From: an uncultured Collinsella sp.
GTDB lineage: Bacteria > Actinomycetota > Coriobacteriia > Coriobacteriales > Coriobacteriaceae
Reading direction: 5' to 3'
Assembly (NCBI GenBank): GCA_902494945.1
Contig: CABUVF010000091.1
Location: 1-8,303, forward strand
Length of the DNA stretch: 8,303 bases
The notes beneath the pieces are model-generated. The model worked only from the letters and a program-made list of their open reading frames with translations. It did not search any database and was not told the DNA's origin. Shown here piece after piece: positions 1 through 6,124 of the stretch. Numbering within the stretch: the first letter of the stretch is position 1; every line of letters starts with the position of its first letter. Both the position numbers and the translations under genes were made by a program.

Positions 1-221
1 ATGAACTCGCGGCGGCGGCTCATGCCTTCCTTGTGCGCAAACACGTACTTCATGCTTGCGAGGTAGTTAAAGATGAGTGAGATGATAAAGCCGCTGGTGT
101 TGGCGATTAGGATGTTGAGGCCCAGACCGTAGTGGAGCAGATTCATAATGCCAAAGTCGATGACCGTGGCAATGACGCCGACGACGCCAAACTTCATGAT
201 CTGCGCAAGGAGCTTTTGCAT
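1..221 (-). CDS. GtrA-like polytopic membrane protein, N-terminal part
   Basis: The first 73 residues are visible and the gene runs off the left edge of the window. The protein opens MQKLLAQIMKFGVVGVIAT, followed by hydrophobic stretches at about residues 10-28 and 34-54. It then carries the N-Y-L-A-S-M-K-Y-V-F segment and a basic loop (HKEGMSRRR). The FxxVG opening and a small-residue membrane segment ending in FNYxxxxxxVF are typical of the GtrA family. These are small four-helix membrane proteins involved in moving lipid-linked sugars or in cell-surface polysaccharide and teichoic acid decoration. The start is the first ATG after a modest AAGG ribosome-binding site. It lies 78 nt downstream of fbp on the same strand with no obvious U-rich terminator between, so read-through from fbp is possible. 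The sugar substrate cannot be inferred. Confidence 0.8.
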   Translation of the reverse strand, partial: MQKLLAQIMKFGVVGVIATVIDFGIMNLLHYGLGLNILIANTSGFIISLIFNYLASMKYVFAHKEGMSRRREF

Positions 222-250
222 GGTACCTGCCTTAGGGTGGCGCCGGGACG

Positions 251-293
251 CCGCGGGGATGACAAACTCAGCAAGTTTAGCCAATCCCCACGG
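251..293 (-). other. Nested stem-loop between fbp and the GtrA-like gene
   Basis: On the minus-strand transcript a 10-bp outer stem pairs 284-293 with 251-260, with one G:U wobble. Inside it a 5-bp stem pairs 274-278 with 264-268 around a 5-nt loop. It begins just downstream of the fbp stop codon. No U-tract follows, so it is not a classical intrinsic terminator. It could attenuate or stabilise the 3' end of the fbp message, or set the fbp/GtrA ratio. The pairing is read directly; the function is inferred. Confidence 0.4.
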
Positions 294-299
294 GTGGAG

Positions 300-2216
300 C
301 TAGGCGCGCTCCTCGATAGCACCGTTTCTATATGCATCGAGCAGCTGGCGCAGGTCCTGGATCTGGCTGCGGATCTTGGCACCGGAATCGGTGTCGCTCA
401 CCATGCGGCGACGGTCTGCTTGGTCAAAACGATTGGTCTCGCTCTCGATGTCCACGTTGCGTGTGAGTGCCTCGGCAACCGTCGTAAAGGCCCGGTGCGA
501 CTTGAGGCGGCAGCCGCGCGAGCTCGAGATGAGCGTATAGCCGGCGATACCCGTCTTGGGGTGGTAGGCGCGGCAGAAGCCGCCATCGATGACCAGCAGC
601 TTGCCCTCGGCGCGGATGGGCTGCTCGCCCTTGGTGGTCTTGACGGGCGTGTGGCCGTTGATGATGTGACCGGTCGGTGAGCATGCCATGGGCGCGACGC
701 CAAACTCGCGCATGATGTCATCGCAGACCGAGGGCGACTTGGTAAGCGTAAAGTACGGGTCCATCGGCTCGACCCAGGTGCTCTTATCGGCGATATAGGC
801 GCGCTCAAAGGTGCGCACCAGGCGTCCGCTGGCGGGTGAGTTAAAGCCAATCCACAGGTACCACATCCAGTCGAGAGCGTCGCGGTCGCCCACGCGCCAG
901 GCGCGGCGGGCGATGTGGTCGCAAAAATCGAGATAATCGCGGCCAGCGTGCCAGGTGCCCAGGCAGTTCATGCTGCTAAAGGTGCCGTCTTCGTTGAGCG
1001 GCACGCAGCCATGGAACAGCAGGTTGCCGTTGGCGACCTTGTATATCGAGCCGTGGGAATAGAGGAAATCGATATGGCGATGCAGGTGATCGGCGGTGAC
1101 AAACTCGGACACGAGCTTGTCGATGATGTGCTGCTCCTGGGGCGCGAGCGTATAGGGGTCCGTCGGGTCGACGGTGGGGAAGTCGTTGGTCGTGAGCGGC
1201 CACACGCTGCCGTCGGCGAGCGTGGCCGTGCCGGTGTCGTGGTCGATCTTGTCGAGTAACAGGCGGTCGGTCATGTCGAACTCGGGATGGCGCTGGATAA
1301 TCTGACCCTCGAGCTTAAAGAGCAGCACGTTGATGGCCTTGATCAGCGGGGTGATGGACTCACCGGCGGTGTAGGTGGCATCGGCAAAGGCGACAAGCTC
1401 ACGCAGCGAGATGCCGTAGTCGTTCTCCAGGATCTCGTAGTTGTCGTAGCGTAGGTTGTTGCGCAGCACCGTGGCGATGCAGGCGGGCTCACCGGCCGCA
1501 GCGCCCATCCACAGCAGGTCGTGGTTGCCCCACTGGATGTCGAGTGAATGGTAGGTGAGCAGGCGGTCCATAATCTTGGCCGCGCCGCCACCGCGGTCGA
1601 AGATGTCGCCCACCAGGTGCAGGTGGTCGACGGCCAGGCGCTTGATGAGCGAGGCGAGCGACTCGATAAAGTCGTCGGCGCTGGCGGTCTCTAGGATGGA
1701 CTCCACGATGCGCTCGTGATAGCGCACGCGATAGTTGTTCTCGTCCGGGTGCGTGTGCAACAACTCGTCGATGATATAGGCGTAATCGCGTGGGATGGCC
1801 TTACGCACCTTGGAGCGCGTATAACGGCTCGAAAGCGAGCGGGCAACCATAATGAGTTGGTCAAGCATCGTCTTGTACCAGGTGGGCGAGTCCTCGCGCT
1901 GGCTGCGGACCAGCTCGATCTTCTCGCGCGGGTAGTAGATGAGCGTGCACAGCTCGCCCTTCTCGTCAAAGGAGAGCGTTTCGCCAAAAATCTCGTCGAC
2001 ATGCTCGCGCACGACGCCCGAGCAGTTGTTGAGGATGTGCATAAAGGCTTCGTACTCGCCATGCACGTCGCTCATAAAATGCTCAGTGCCTTTGGGCAGG
2101 TTGAGGATGGCCGAGAGGTTGATGATCTCGGTAAACGCGGATTGCTCGGTGGGAAACTGTCTCGACAGCAGGCGCAGATACTTGAAGTCTTGCGGATTGC
2201 GATCGAATGCGACCAT
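300..2216 (-). CDS. fbp: Fructose-1,6-bisphosphatase, class III (Firmicutes-type)
   Basis: This enzyme hydrolyses fructose 1,6-bisphosphate to fructose 6-phosphate in the cytoplasm, the committed step of gluconeogenesis. The 638-residue product is close to the usual class III length (B. subtilis Fbp is about 670) and resembles it throughout. The segment INLSAILNLPKGTEHFMSD (31-50) is nearly the same in both. Calcineurin-like metallophosphatase motifs appear in order: SDVHGEY (D50, H52), GDIFDRG (D204, D207), WGNHD (N231, H232, D233), FHG (H402) and INGHTP (H522). These are expected to bind the metal pair. The reading frame stays open for another 193 codons upstream, but ATG 2216 is chosen because a good GGAAGGTG ribosome-binding site precedes it and homology starts there. 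It is divergent from degV and probably controlled from the promoter and inverted repeat at 2244-2293. Class III enzymes are typically Mn-dependent and often respond to PEP or AMP (family knowledge). Confidence 0.96.
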   Translation of the reverse strand: MVAFDRNPQDFKYLRLLSRQFPTEQSAFTEIINLSAILNLPKGTEHFMSDVHGEYEAFMHILNNCSGVVREHVDEIFGETLSFDEKGELCTLIYYPREKIELVRSQREDSPTWYKTMLDQLIMVARSLSSRYTRSKVRKAIPRDYAYIIDELLHTHPDENNYRVRYHERIVESILETASADDFIESLASLIKRLAVDHLHLVGDIFDRGGGAAKIMDRLLTYHSLDIQWGNHDLLWMGAAAGEPACIATVLRNNLRYDNYEILENDYGISLRELVAFADATYTAGESITPLIKAINVLLFKLEGQIIQRHPEFDMTDRLLLDKIDHDTGTATLADGSVWPLTTNDFPTVDPTDPYTLAPQEQHIIDKLVSEFVTADHLHRHIDFLYSHGSIYKVANGNLLFHGCVPLNEDGTFSSMNCLGTWHAGRDYLDFCDHIARRAWRVGDRDALDWMWYLWIGFNSPASGRLVRTFERAYIADKSTWVEPMDPYFTLTKSPSVCDDIMREFGVAPMACSPTGHIINGHTPVKTTKGEQPIRAEGKLLVIDGGFCRAYHPKTGIAGYTLISSSRGCRLKSHRAFTTVAEALTRNVDIESETNRFDQADRRRMVSDTDSGAKIRSQIQDLRQLLDAYRNGAIEERA

Positions 2217-2243
2217 GAAACACCTTCCGATAGGGCTGGTAAA

Positions 2244-2273
2244 ACTGATAAACAGCGTCAAACGTTTATCAGT
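2244..2273. promoter_or_regulatory. Perfect inverted repeat, probable fbp operator
   Basis: ACTGATAAAC (2244-2253) and its exact reverse complement GTTTATCAGT (2264-2273) are separated by 10 nt. The arm centres are 20 bp apart, about two helical turns, which suits a dimeric DNA-binding protein. The arm further from fbp covers the candidate -10 and the nearer arm falls just inside the predicted transcript, a classic repressor position. It could instead act as an RNA hairpin, but it has a 10-nt loop and an AT-rich stem and ends 27 nt before the start codon. The regulator is unknown. Confidence 0.6.
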
Positions 2274-2293
2274 ATGCGCCGCTTTTGTTTCGA
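2265..2293 (-). promoter_or_regulatory. Candidate fbp promoter
   Basis: Read on the minus strand, TCGAAA (2293-2288) and GATAAA (2270-2265) lie 17 nt apart. Each matches the sigma-70/sigma-A consensus hexamer at 4 of 6 positions. Transcription would start near 2258, giving a leader of about 42 nt. The match is modest; the support comes from correct spacing and position and from the inverted repeat that overlaps the -10. Confidence 0.35.
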
Positions 2294-2332
2294 TTGGGGG
2301 TGGGAGGTTGAATTGTTGGCCGAACGGTTTGG

Positions 2333-2344
2333 TAAATCGATTTA
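2333..2344. repeat. 12-bp palindrome TAAATCGATTTA
   Basis: This is a perfect 12-bp palindrome in the middle of the divergent region, about 75 bp upstream of the predicted fbp transcription start. Its left half overlaps TTTGGTAAAT (2328-2337), a 10-mer repeated at 2456-2465. It may be a regulator site; no family is assigned. Confidence 0.4.
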
Positions 2345-2452
2345 GTTGAGGTAGATATGGCGGTTGGGTGGAGACACGGGGGCGTTTTTGCAACCGCCTG
2401 CCTGTGGGGGCGGTAGAGATGATGATGGTAAAGATGTTCACCACCTTTGGCT

Positions 2453-2467
2453 CTATTTGGTAAATAG
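2453..2467. repeat. Short inverted repeat CTATTT-GGT-AAATAG
   Basis: Two perfect 6-bp arms flank a 3-nt spacer. The site is centred about 53 bp upstream of the predicted degV transcription start, where activators commonly bind. It contains the second copy of TTTGGTAAAT (2456-2465). The position is suggestive, but such a short AT-rich repeat can arise by chance. Confidence 0.35.
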
Positions 2468-2497
2468 TGGACATTTGTACCGTATTTATGCTTGCTG

Positions 2498-2506
2498 TGC
2501 GATAAT
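2498..2506 (+). promoter_or_regulatory. Extended -10 promoter for degV
   Basis: TGCGATAAT fits the extended -10 form TGnTATAAT with one mismatch. No -35 element lies at the best distance; TTGTAC at 2475-2480 is 20 nt away, which is too far. Extended -10 promoters can work without a good -35. Transcription would start near 2513, leaving a leader of about 22 nt with an AAGGAG ribosome-binding site at 2523-2528, 6 nt before the ATG. Confidence 0.55.
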
Positions 2507-2534
2507 TTTTATAACTATACGTAAGGAGCCTCAT

Positions 2535-3425
2535 ATGAGTGATTTTGTCCTGACCTGTGAATCCGCCGCCGATCGAACTCGGGAGTTCTTTGAATCGCGC
2601 AATATCCCTGTCGTGTGTTTTCATTACGAGATCGACGATGTTGTCTATACGGACGATCTGTATCAGTCGATTACGCCGGACGAGTTTTTTGCCCAGATAT
2701 CCGCGGGCGCCATGCCCAAGACGTCTCAGGTGAGCGTGGGTGAGTACGAGGAGTTTTGGGAGCCGTTTGTTGCCGAGGGTAAAGACGTGCTGCACCTGAC
2801 GTTGTCGTCGGGTATTTCGGGCACGTATGGATCGGCCTGCGTTGCGGCGCAGATGCTCGCGGATCGCTATCCCCAGGGCGGCAAGGTGCGCGTCATCGAT
2901 TCGCTGGCGGCGTCTTCGGGCTTTGGCCTGTTGCTGGAATATGCCGCCGATGTGCGCGATAGCGGGGCTTCACTCGACGAGACGGCTGCCTGGATCGAGG
3001 AGCACAAGCTCAACCTGCACCACTGGTTCTTCTCGACCGATCTGTCGAGCTACCTGCGCGGCGGTCGCATTTCGGCTGCGAGTGCGATCATCGGCACGGC
3101 GCTTAAGATTTGCCCGCTTATGACGGTCGATTGCGAAGGTAAGCTGTCGCCACGTGAGAAGATTCGCACTAAGAAGCGCGCGATTTCCGAGATGGCCAAG
3201 ACCATGATGGCACACGTGCAGGACGGTGCGGATTATTCGGGTAAGTGCGTCATGTCGCACTCGGCGTGCCGCGAGGATGCCGAGGCAGTTGCGGCGCTGA
3301 TCGAGGAACAGATTCCGCAGCTTAAAGGCAAGATTGAGATCAATAACATCGGTACTCTGATTGGCTCGCATACCGGACCTGGTACGGTGGCGCTCTTCTT
3401 TATGGGCGACAAGCGCGTGGATTAG
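2535..3425 (+). CDS. DegV family protein (fatty-acid binding)
   Basis: This 296-residue cytoplasmic protein has the DegV family length and motifs. It shows PKTSQVS (61-67), the SSGISGTY loop (91-98), an IDS element (121-123), the FFSTDLSSYLRGGRIS block (165-180) and the glycine-rich IGSHTGPGT segment near the C-terminus (276-284). DegV proteins hold one long-chain fatty acid between two domains. The Firmicutes relative FakB presents it to the kinase FakA for phosphorylation and entry into phospholipid synthesis. The family match is clear, but the specific role here is inferred because no fakA is in the window. The frame is open for 57 codons upstream. ATG 2535 is chosen for its AAGGAG site at 6-nt spacing and because the domain begins immediately (DFVLTCESAAD). 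It is monocistronic: promoter at 2498-2506, terminator at 3467-3494. Confidence 0.93.
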   Translation: MSDFVLTCESAADRTREFFESRNIPVVCFHYEIDDVVYTDDLYQSITPDEFFAQISAGAMPKTSQVSVGEYEEFWEPFVAEGKDVLHLTLSSGISGTYGSACVAAQMLADRYPQGGKVRVIDSLAASSGFGLLLEYAADVRDSGASLDETAAWIEEHKLNLHHWFFSTDLSSYLRGGRISAASAIIGTALKICPLMTVDCEGKLSPREKIRTKKRAISEMAKTMMAHVQDGADYSGKCVMSHSACREDAEAVAALIEEQIPQLKGKIEINNIGTLIGSHTGPGTVALFFMGDKRVD

Positions 3426-3466
3426 TTTGCCCCATCACATCGCTGCATGATTGCTCAAACGAAAAC

Positions 3467-3494
3467 GGCCCGCCTCACGTTTGTGGGGCGGGCC
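3467..3494. terminator. Bidirectional intrinsic terminator between degV and the TIM-barrel gene
   Basis: A 12-bp GC-rich stem pairs 3467-3478 with 3483-3494 around the 4-nt loop GTTT. All pairs are Watson-Crick except one that would be G:U on the plus-strand RNA. On the minus strand it is followed by GTTTTCGTTTG, a good U-rich tail, 12 nt past the stop of the TIM-barrel gene. On the plus strand the tail is weaker (TTGCTGTT), 41 nt past the degV stop. It probably ends both convergent transcripts. Confidence 0.85.
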
Positions 3495-3506
3495 TTGCTG
3501 TTGGGG

Positions 3507-4598
3507 TTAGCGTTTCTTTCCGCGGAAGAAGAAGCCGTGCAGTGACGGCTTGAGGCCGCGGTTGGCGCGATGCTCCTCGACGCGCTCGTGGATCGAAGCG
3601 ACGCGCTCGATGACTTCGTCGGGAATCGGCACGTCGGGATTCATGTTCTCGACCTGGCTGACCTCGGCGGCGGAGACCTGGTCGATAATGGGCACATCGT
3701 CGTGCGAGATGACAGGTGTGGCGTCTTCCTTCATCTTGCGATAACGCTGCATCATGTCGGTCTGTAGCTGCTGGGCCGAAGGCGGCGTCCAGATGATGGC
3801 GTTGGCGCCGGCGGCGATGGTTTCACGGATGCTCTCTGGCGTCTTGCCGCCCGGCGCGATGAGCGGCAGGTTGGGATAGTGCTTGCGCAGCTCGCGTAGG
3901 ACCTGGGGCGTGTTCTTGCCGGCGGCGATGTTGAGAATCTTGGCTCCAGCGCGCACCTTGGCGTGGGCATCGTCGTCGCAGCGAACGACCGTAGCGATGA
4001 CGGGGATGTCGGCGATGTTGGTGATGTGCTCGACCATCTCGGCAGTAGCGGGGGAGTTGACCACGCAGCCCGCCGCGCCCTGCATCTCGGAGACGGCTGC
4101 CATCTGCACGGAGCGCTTGCCGGTGGTGGTGCCACCGCCCACGCCTACGAAGACCGGGCACTCGGCGACGGTCAGCAGCGCCTGCGTAATGGCCGGCTGC
4201 GGCGTAAAGGGGTAAACGGCAAAGACGGCATCGGCGTTGGAGTTGCGGATGACCGCGACATCGGTGGTGTAAATGAGCGACTTGATGCGGCGGCCGAAGA
4301 GCGTGAAGCCGCTGGCCTCCTCGATCTCGTCGGGCATGCGAAGGGCAGCCTTGCGCAGACGTCCGTCGATGGGCAGGGGTTCCATAGGGAGCAGGCCGTT
4401 GGGCGTGACGGCTACCTGGGGCTCGGTGAACTCGTCTGCGAGCTCGACCTCGGAGAAATCGACCGAGGCGACAATGTCCTCGTGAACCTCGGCGGGCACA
4501 TCGATGGGGGCTTGGTCGTTTGCCGCGGCAGGCGTGTCGAAAGAGCTGGTGCCGACGAAGGCGTCGACGCGCTCATTTAGATCGTTGAGGGTATCCAT
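3507..4598 (-). CDS. TIM-barrel-like protein of unknown function with charged N- and C-terminal extensions
   Basis: Residues about 72-290 form a conserved core, starting MEPLPIDGRLRKAALRMPDE. It includes VFVGVGGGTTTG (149-160), IPVIATVVRCDDDAHAKVRAGAKILNIAAG (198-227), LPLIAPGGKTPESIRETIAAGANAIIW (244-270) and TPP (271-273). Alternating hydrophobic strands with glycine-rich turns, and the API-PGG then AGANAI pattern, look like the phosphate-binding end of a TIM barrel, as in aldolase or thiazole-synthase-type folds. I recall similar roughly 230-residue cores in Clostridia labelled only 'hydrolase'; no reaction is established to my knowledge. This protein adds about 71 acidic residues at the N-terminus and about 73 at the C-terminus, ending in a basic FFFRGKKR tail. 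ATG 4598 has no clear ribosome-binding site. A shorter start at M72 also lacks one, so the long form is preferred. It is transcribed alone, convergent with degV and divergent from the 56-residue membrane protein. Confidence 0.8.
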   Translation of the reverse strand: MDTLNDLNERVDAFVGTSSFDTPAAANDQAPIDVPAEVHEDIVASVDFSEVELADEFTEPQVAVTPNGLLPMEPLPIDGRLRKAALRMPDEIEEASGFTLFGRRIKSLIYTTDVAVIRNSNADAVFAVYPFTPQPAITQALLTVAECPVFVGVGGGTTTGKRSVQMAAVSEMQGAAGCVVNSPATAEMVEHITNIADIPVIATVVRCDDDAHAKVRAGAKILNIAAGKNTPQVLRELRKHYPNLPLIAPGGKTPESIRETIAAGANAIIWTPPSAQQLQTDMMQRYRKMKEDATPVISHDDVPIIDQVSAAEVSQVENMNPDVPIPDEVIERVASIHERVEEHRANRGLKPSLHGFFFRGKKR

Positions 4599-4607
4599 GG
4601 AAGCTCG

Positions 4608-4613
4608 ATTCTA
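4608..4613 (-). promoter_or_regulatory. Possible -10 (TAGAAT) for a near-leaderless TIM-barrel transcript
   Basis: TAGAAT on the minus strand matches the TATAAT consensus at 5 of 6 positions. Its distance to ATG 4598 puts the transcription start at about 4598-4601, at or within 3 nt of the start codon. No Shine-Dalgarno sequence precedes the ATG, as expected for leaderless messages, which are common in actinobacteria. No -35 is recognisable, so this is tentative. Confidence 0.35.
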
Positions 4614-4748
4614 TGTGATGACGGCCGGCGCGATGCAGCCGGAATTGCGAATGCTAAATCGTTTGACGAGTTGATTTTTCCCCGCCGCGCCATCCGTTAG
4701 ACCGAAGGGCCGGCGAACGTGAAGGAGCTGTGGTGGCGGGTATTGAGG

Positions 4749-4757
4749 TGCTATCTT
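4749..4757 (+). promoter_or_regulatory. Candidate extended -10 for the small membrane protein
   Basis: TGCTATCTT has the TGn extension and a TATCTT hexamer (4 of 6 to TATAAT). It would start transcription near 4764, about 26 nt before ATG 4790, leaving room for the AGGTGA ribosome-binding site. No good -35 is seen. It resembles the degV promoter in relying on the extended -10. Confidence 0.4.
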
Positions 4758-4789
4758 GAATGTCCCGTTTAAAAGAGAGGTGACGCGGT

Positions 4790-4960
4790 ATGGAATTGGC
4801 AGCAATGTTTGGCTCGATTGGCCTATGTGTGGGCGCAATCGTTGCCGCCGCGGTCATCTACTTTGTGGTCACGGCCATTAAGGGCAAAAGGGCCGAACGC
4901 AAGGACCGCGCGATGCTTAAACAGCATCGCGACCAGCAGGGCAAACGCGCACAGAGATAG
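4790..4960 (+). CDS. Small single-pass membrane protein, 56 aa, unknown function
   Basis: The frame encodes 56 residues starting MELAAMFGSIGLCVGAIVAA. A hydrophobic helix spans about residues 7-30 (rich in G, A, V, I, with YFVV at its end). A strongly basic, helical-looking tail follows (KGKRAERKDRAMLKQHRDQQ, then GKRAQR). By the positive-inside rule the N-terminus faces outwards and the tail is cytoplasmic. AGGTGA (4778-4783) sits 6 nt before the ATG, and a candidate extended -10 lies upstream. The convergent methyltransferase gene begins 24 nt past its stop codon. The ribosome-binding site, promoter and clean hydrophobic-then-basic organisation argue that it is real. I do not recognise the family; small membrane proteins of this kind are often regulators or assembly partners, but nothing here specifies one. 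Confidence 0.7.
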   Translation: MELAAMFGSIGLCVGAIVAAAVIYFVVTAIKGKRAERKDRAMLKQHRDQQGKRAQR

Positions 4961-4984
4961 CTTGTTGAGTTTTGGATCCGTGCG

Positions 4985-6088
4985 CTAGCTGTGTTTTCGG
5001 ATCAGGGCAATGTAGAAGCCCTCAAAGTCGCGGCTGGGCGGAATGGTCAGCGTGCCGGGCAGGCCGTTGGCGATGGCCGATACCTGACCCGCGGCAATGG
5101 CCTCAGTCAGGGCGTTGGACTCGATGCGCGGCTCCTCACCAGCTTCCTGGGCGCGGCGTGCCTCACTTTCGCTTGGCGTGCCGTCGAGGGGGATGAGCTC
5201 GCAGTCCATGTGCTTGTCGAGGGCCTCTTGCAGGGCGTCCTCGTTTTCCTGCGGCAAGATCGAACAAGTCGAATAGACGAGCGTGCCGCCCGGTTTGAGG
5301 GCTCCCATGGCGCGGTCCAGAAGTGCTCGCTGCGAGCGGGCGCACCTGCTCAGCAACTGCTCGGTGAGGCCGCGCAGGCTCTTCTCGTTGCCGCTGACGA
5401 CGGTGCCCGTGCCGGTGCAGGGAGCGTCGAGCAGGATACGGTCAAAGCGGAAGAACTCGTCGAGCTCGCGTGCGTCGATGCGCATGACGGGCACGTTTTT
5501 TGCGCCTTGGCGGTGGAGGTTGGCTTCGAGCTTCTCGGCGCGGGGAATGCTCATCTCGCAGGCGGTAAGGTGCGCCTGCCCCTGCGTGAGGGCGGCGATC
5601 TGCGTCGTCTTGCCGCCGGGGGCCGCGCACATGTCCAGGATGTCCTCGCCGGCCTGGGCGCCCAAGACCAACGGCGGCATCATGGACGACAGACTTTGCA
5701 AGTAGATCTTGCCGTCGCGGTAGATGTCGAGGTCCCACAGGTCGGAAACCTGGGCCTCGGGCAGGATGGAAGCGTCCGGGTACCATGTGACGGGGCGGTG
5801 GGCGATGCCGGCGGCATCGAGCGCCGCGGCGATGTCCTCGGCGGTTGCCTTGAGCGTGTTGGCGCGCAGCGTGACCGGGCGTGTGGCCGCGGCGCCGAAG
5901 CCCTCGATCATGAGCTCGGCATCGGCGGGCGCATAGGCGCCGGCGACCGTGTCGACCATAAAGCGCGGCAGGTCGGCGGCGCAGGGAAGGGCGGCAAGCT
6001 GGTCGGAAAGCTCGGTGGCGGCAAACTGTCTGAGCTTGAGCTCGGCCTTGACCTGCTTTTTCTGCTTACGACGACGCGGCTTAGACAT
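4985..6088 (-). CDS. RsmB/NOP (NOL1/NOP2/Sun) family RNA m5C methyltransferase
   Basis: This family transfers a methyl group from S-adenosylmethionine to C5 of a cytosine in RNA, usually 16S rRNA in bacteria. The 367-residue protein has a very basic start (MSKPRRRKQKKQVK), an N-terminal RNA-binding region (about 20-140) and a Rossmann methyltransferase domain. SAM motif I is DMCAAPGGKT (152-161). An acidic residue for the ribose lies in ACEMS (E178), and D205 lies in motif III. Motif IV is DAPC (C224) and motif VI is YSTCS (C275). The two-cysteine arrangement marks the m5C enzymes: C275 is the expected nucleophile and C224 assists release. It lacks both the NusB-like domain of RsmB and the long C-terminal part of E. 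coli RsmF (about 479 aa), so the target base is uncertain. ATG 6088 follows an AAGGA site. It lies 36 nt downstream of the MetRS-like gene, probably in one transcript. Confidence 0.92.
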   Translation of the reverse strand: MSKPRRRKQKKQVKAELKLRQFAATELSDQLAALPCAADLPRFMVDTVAGAYAPADAELMIEGFGAAATRPVTLRANTLKATAEDIAAALDAAGIAHRPVTWYPDASILPEAQVSDLWDLDIYRDGKIYLQSLSSMMPPLVLGAQAGEDILDMCAAPGGKTTQIAALTQGQAHLTACEMSIPRAEKLEANLHRQGAKNVPVMRIDARELDEFFRFDRILLDAPCTGTGTVVSGNEKSLRGLTEQLLSRCARSQRALLDRAMGALKPGGTLVYSTCSILPQENEDALQEALDKHMDCELIPLDGTPSESEARRAQEAGEEPRIESNALTEAIAAGQVSAIANGLPGTLTIPPSRDFEGFYIALIRKHS

Positions 6089-6124
6089 CCGTCTTTCCTT
6101 CCCATTCCATTACATGTCGAGTGT

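Larger units (their letters stand above)
2217..2534. other. Divergent fbp-degV intergenic regulatory region
   Basis: This 318-nt gap separates two divergent genes and is more AT-rich than its flanks, especially at 2440-2520. I see no convincing small gene in it: the open frames crossing it are upstream extensions of fbp and degV without their own ribosome-binding sites. It contains a 10-bp inverted repeat over the probable fbp promoter and a palindrome TAAATCGATTTA at 2333-2344. It also has a short inverted repeat CTATTT-GGT-AAATAG at 2453-2467 and four TGGTAAA copies on the plus strand. The degV extended -10 lies near its right end. Confidence 0.75.
4599..4789. other. Divergent gap between the TIM-barrel gene and the small membrane protein
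   Basis: These 191 nt carry candidate promoters pointing outwards in both directions. Apart from these, and a small GC-rich inverted repeat near 4624-4642 (GCCGG/CCGGC), I see no gene or RNA element here. Confidence 0.6.

Noticed and set aside
132..680. A 182-codon plus-strand frame opposite fbp and the GtrA-like gene
   Set aside because: It is antisense to two genes with clear family motifs, and no ribosome-binding site or domain is visible.
2364..2534. A 57-codon N-terminal extension of DegV
   Set aside because: It would translate the extended -10 and the AAGGAG site. The DegV domain begins right at ATG 2535.
2217..2795. A 193-codon N-terminal extension of fbp
   Set aside because: It crosses the promoter region and overlaps degV on the other strand, has no resemblance to Fbp, and ATG 2216 has a strong ribosome-binding site.
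3963..4580. A 205-codon plus-strand frame opposite the TIM-barrel gene
   Set aside because: It has low-complexity Gly/Asp/Val composition and is antisense to a conserved coding core.
4947..5003. Short inverted repeats (GCGCAC/GTGCGC and GATCCG/CGGATC) around the convergent stop codons
   Set aside because: The stems are only 6 bp with 17-27 nt loops and overlap coding ends. They are too weak to call a terminator.
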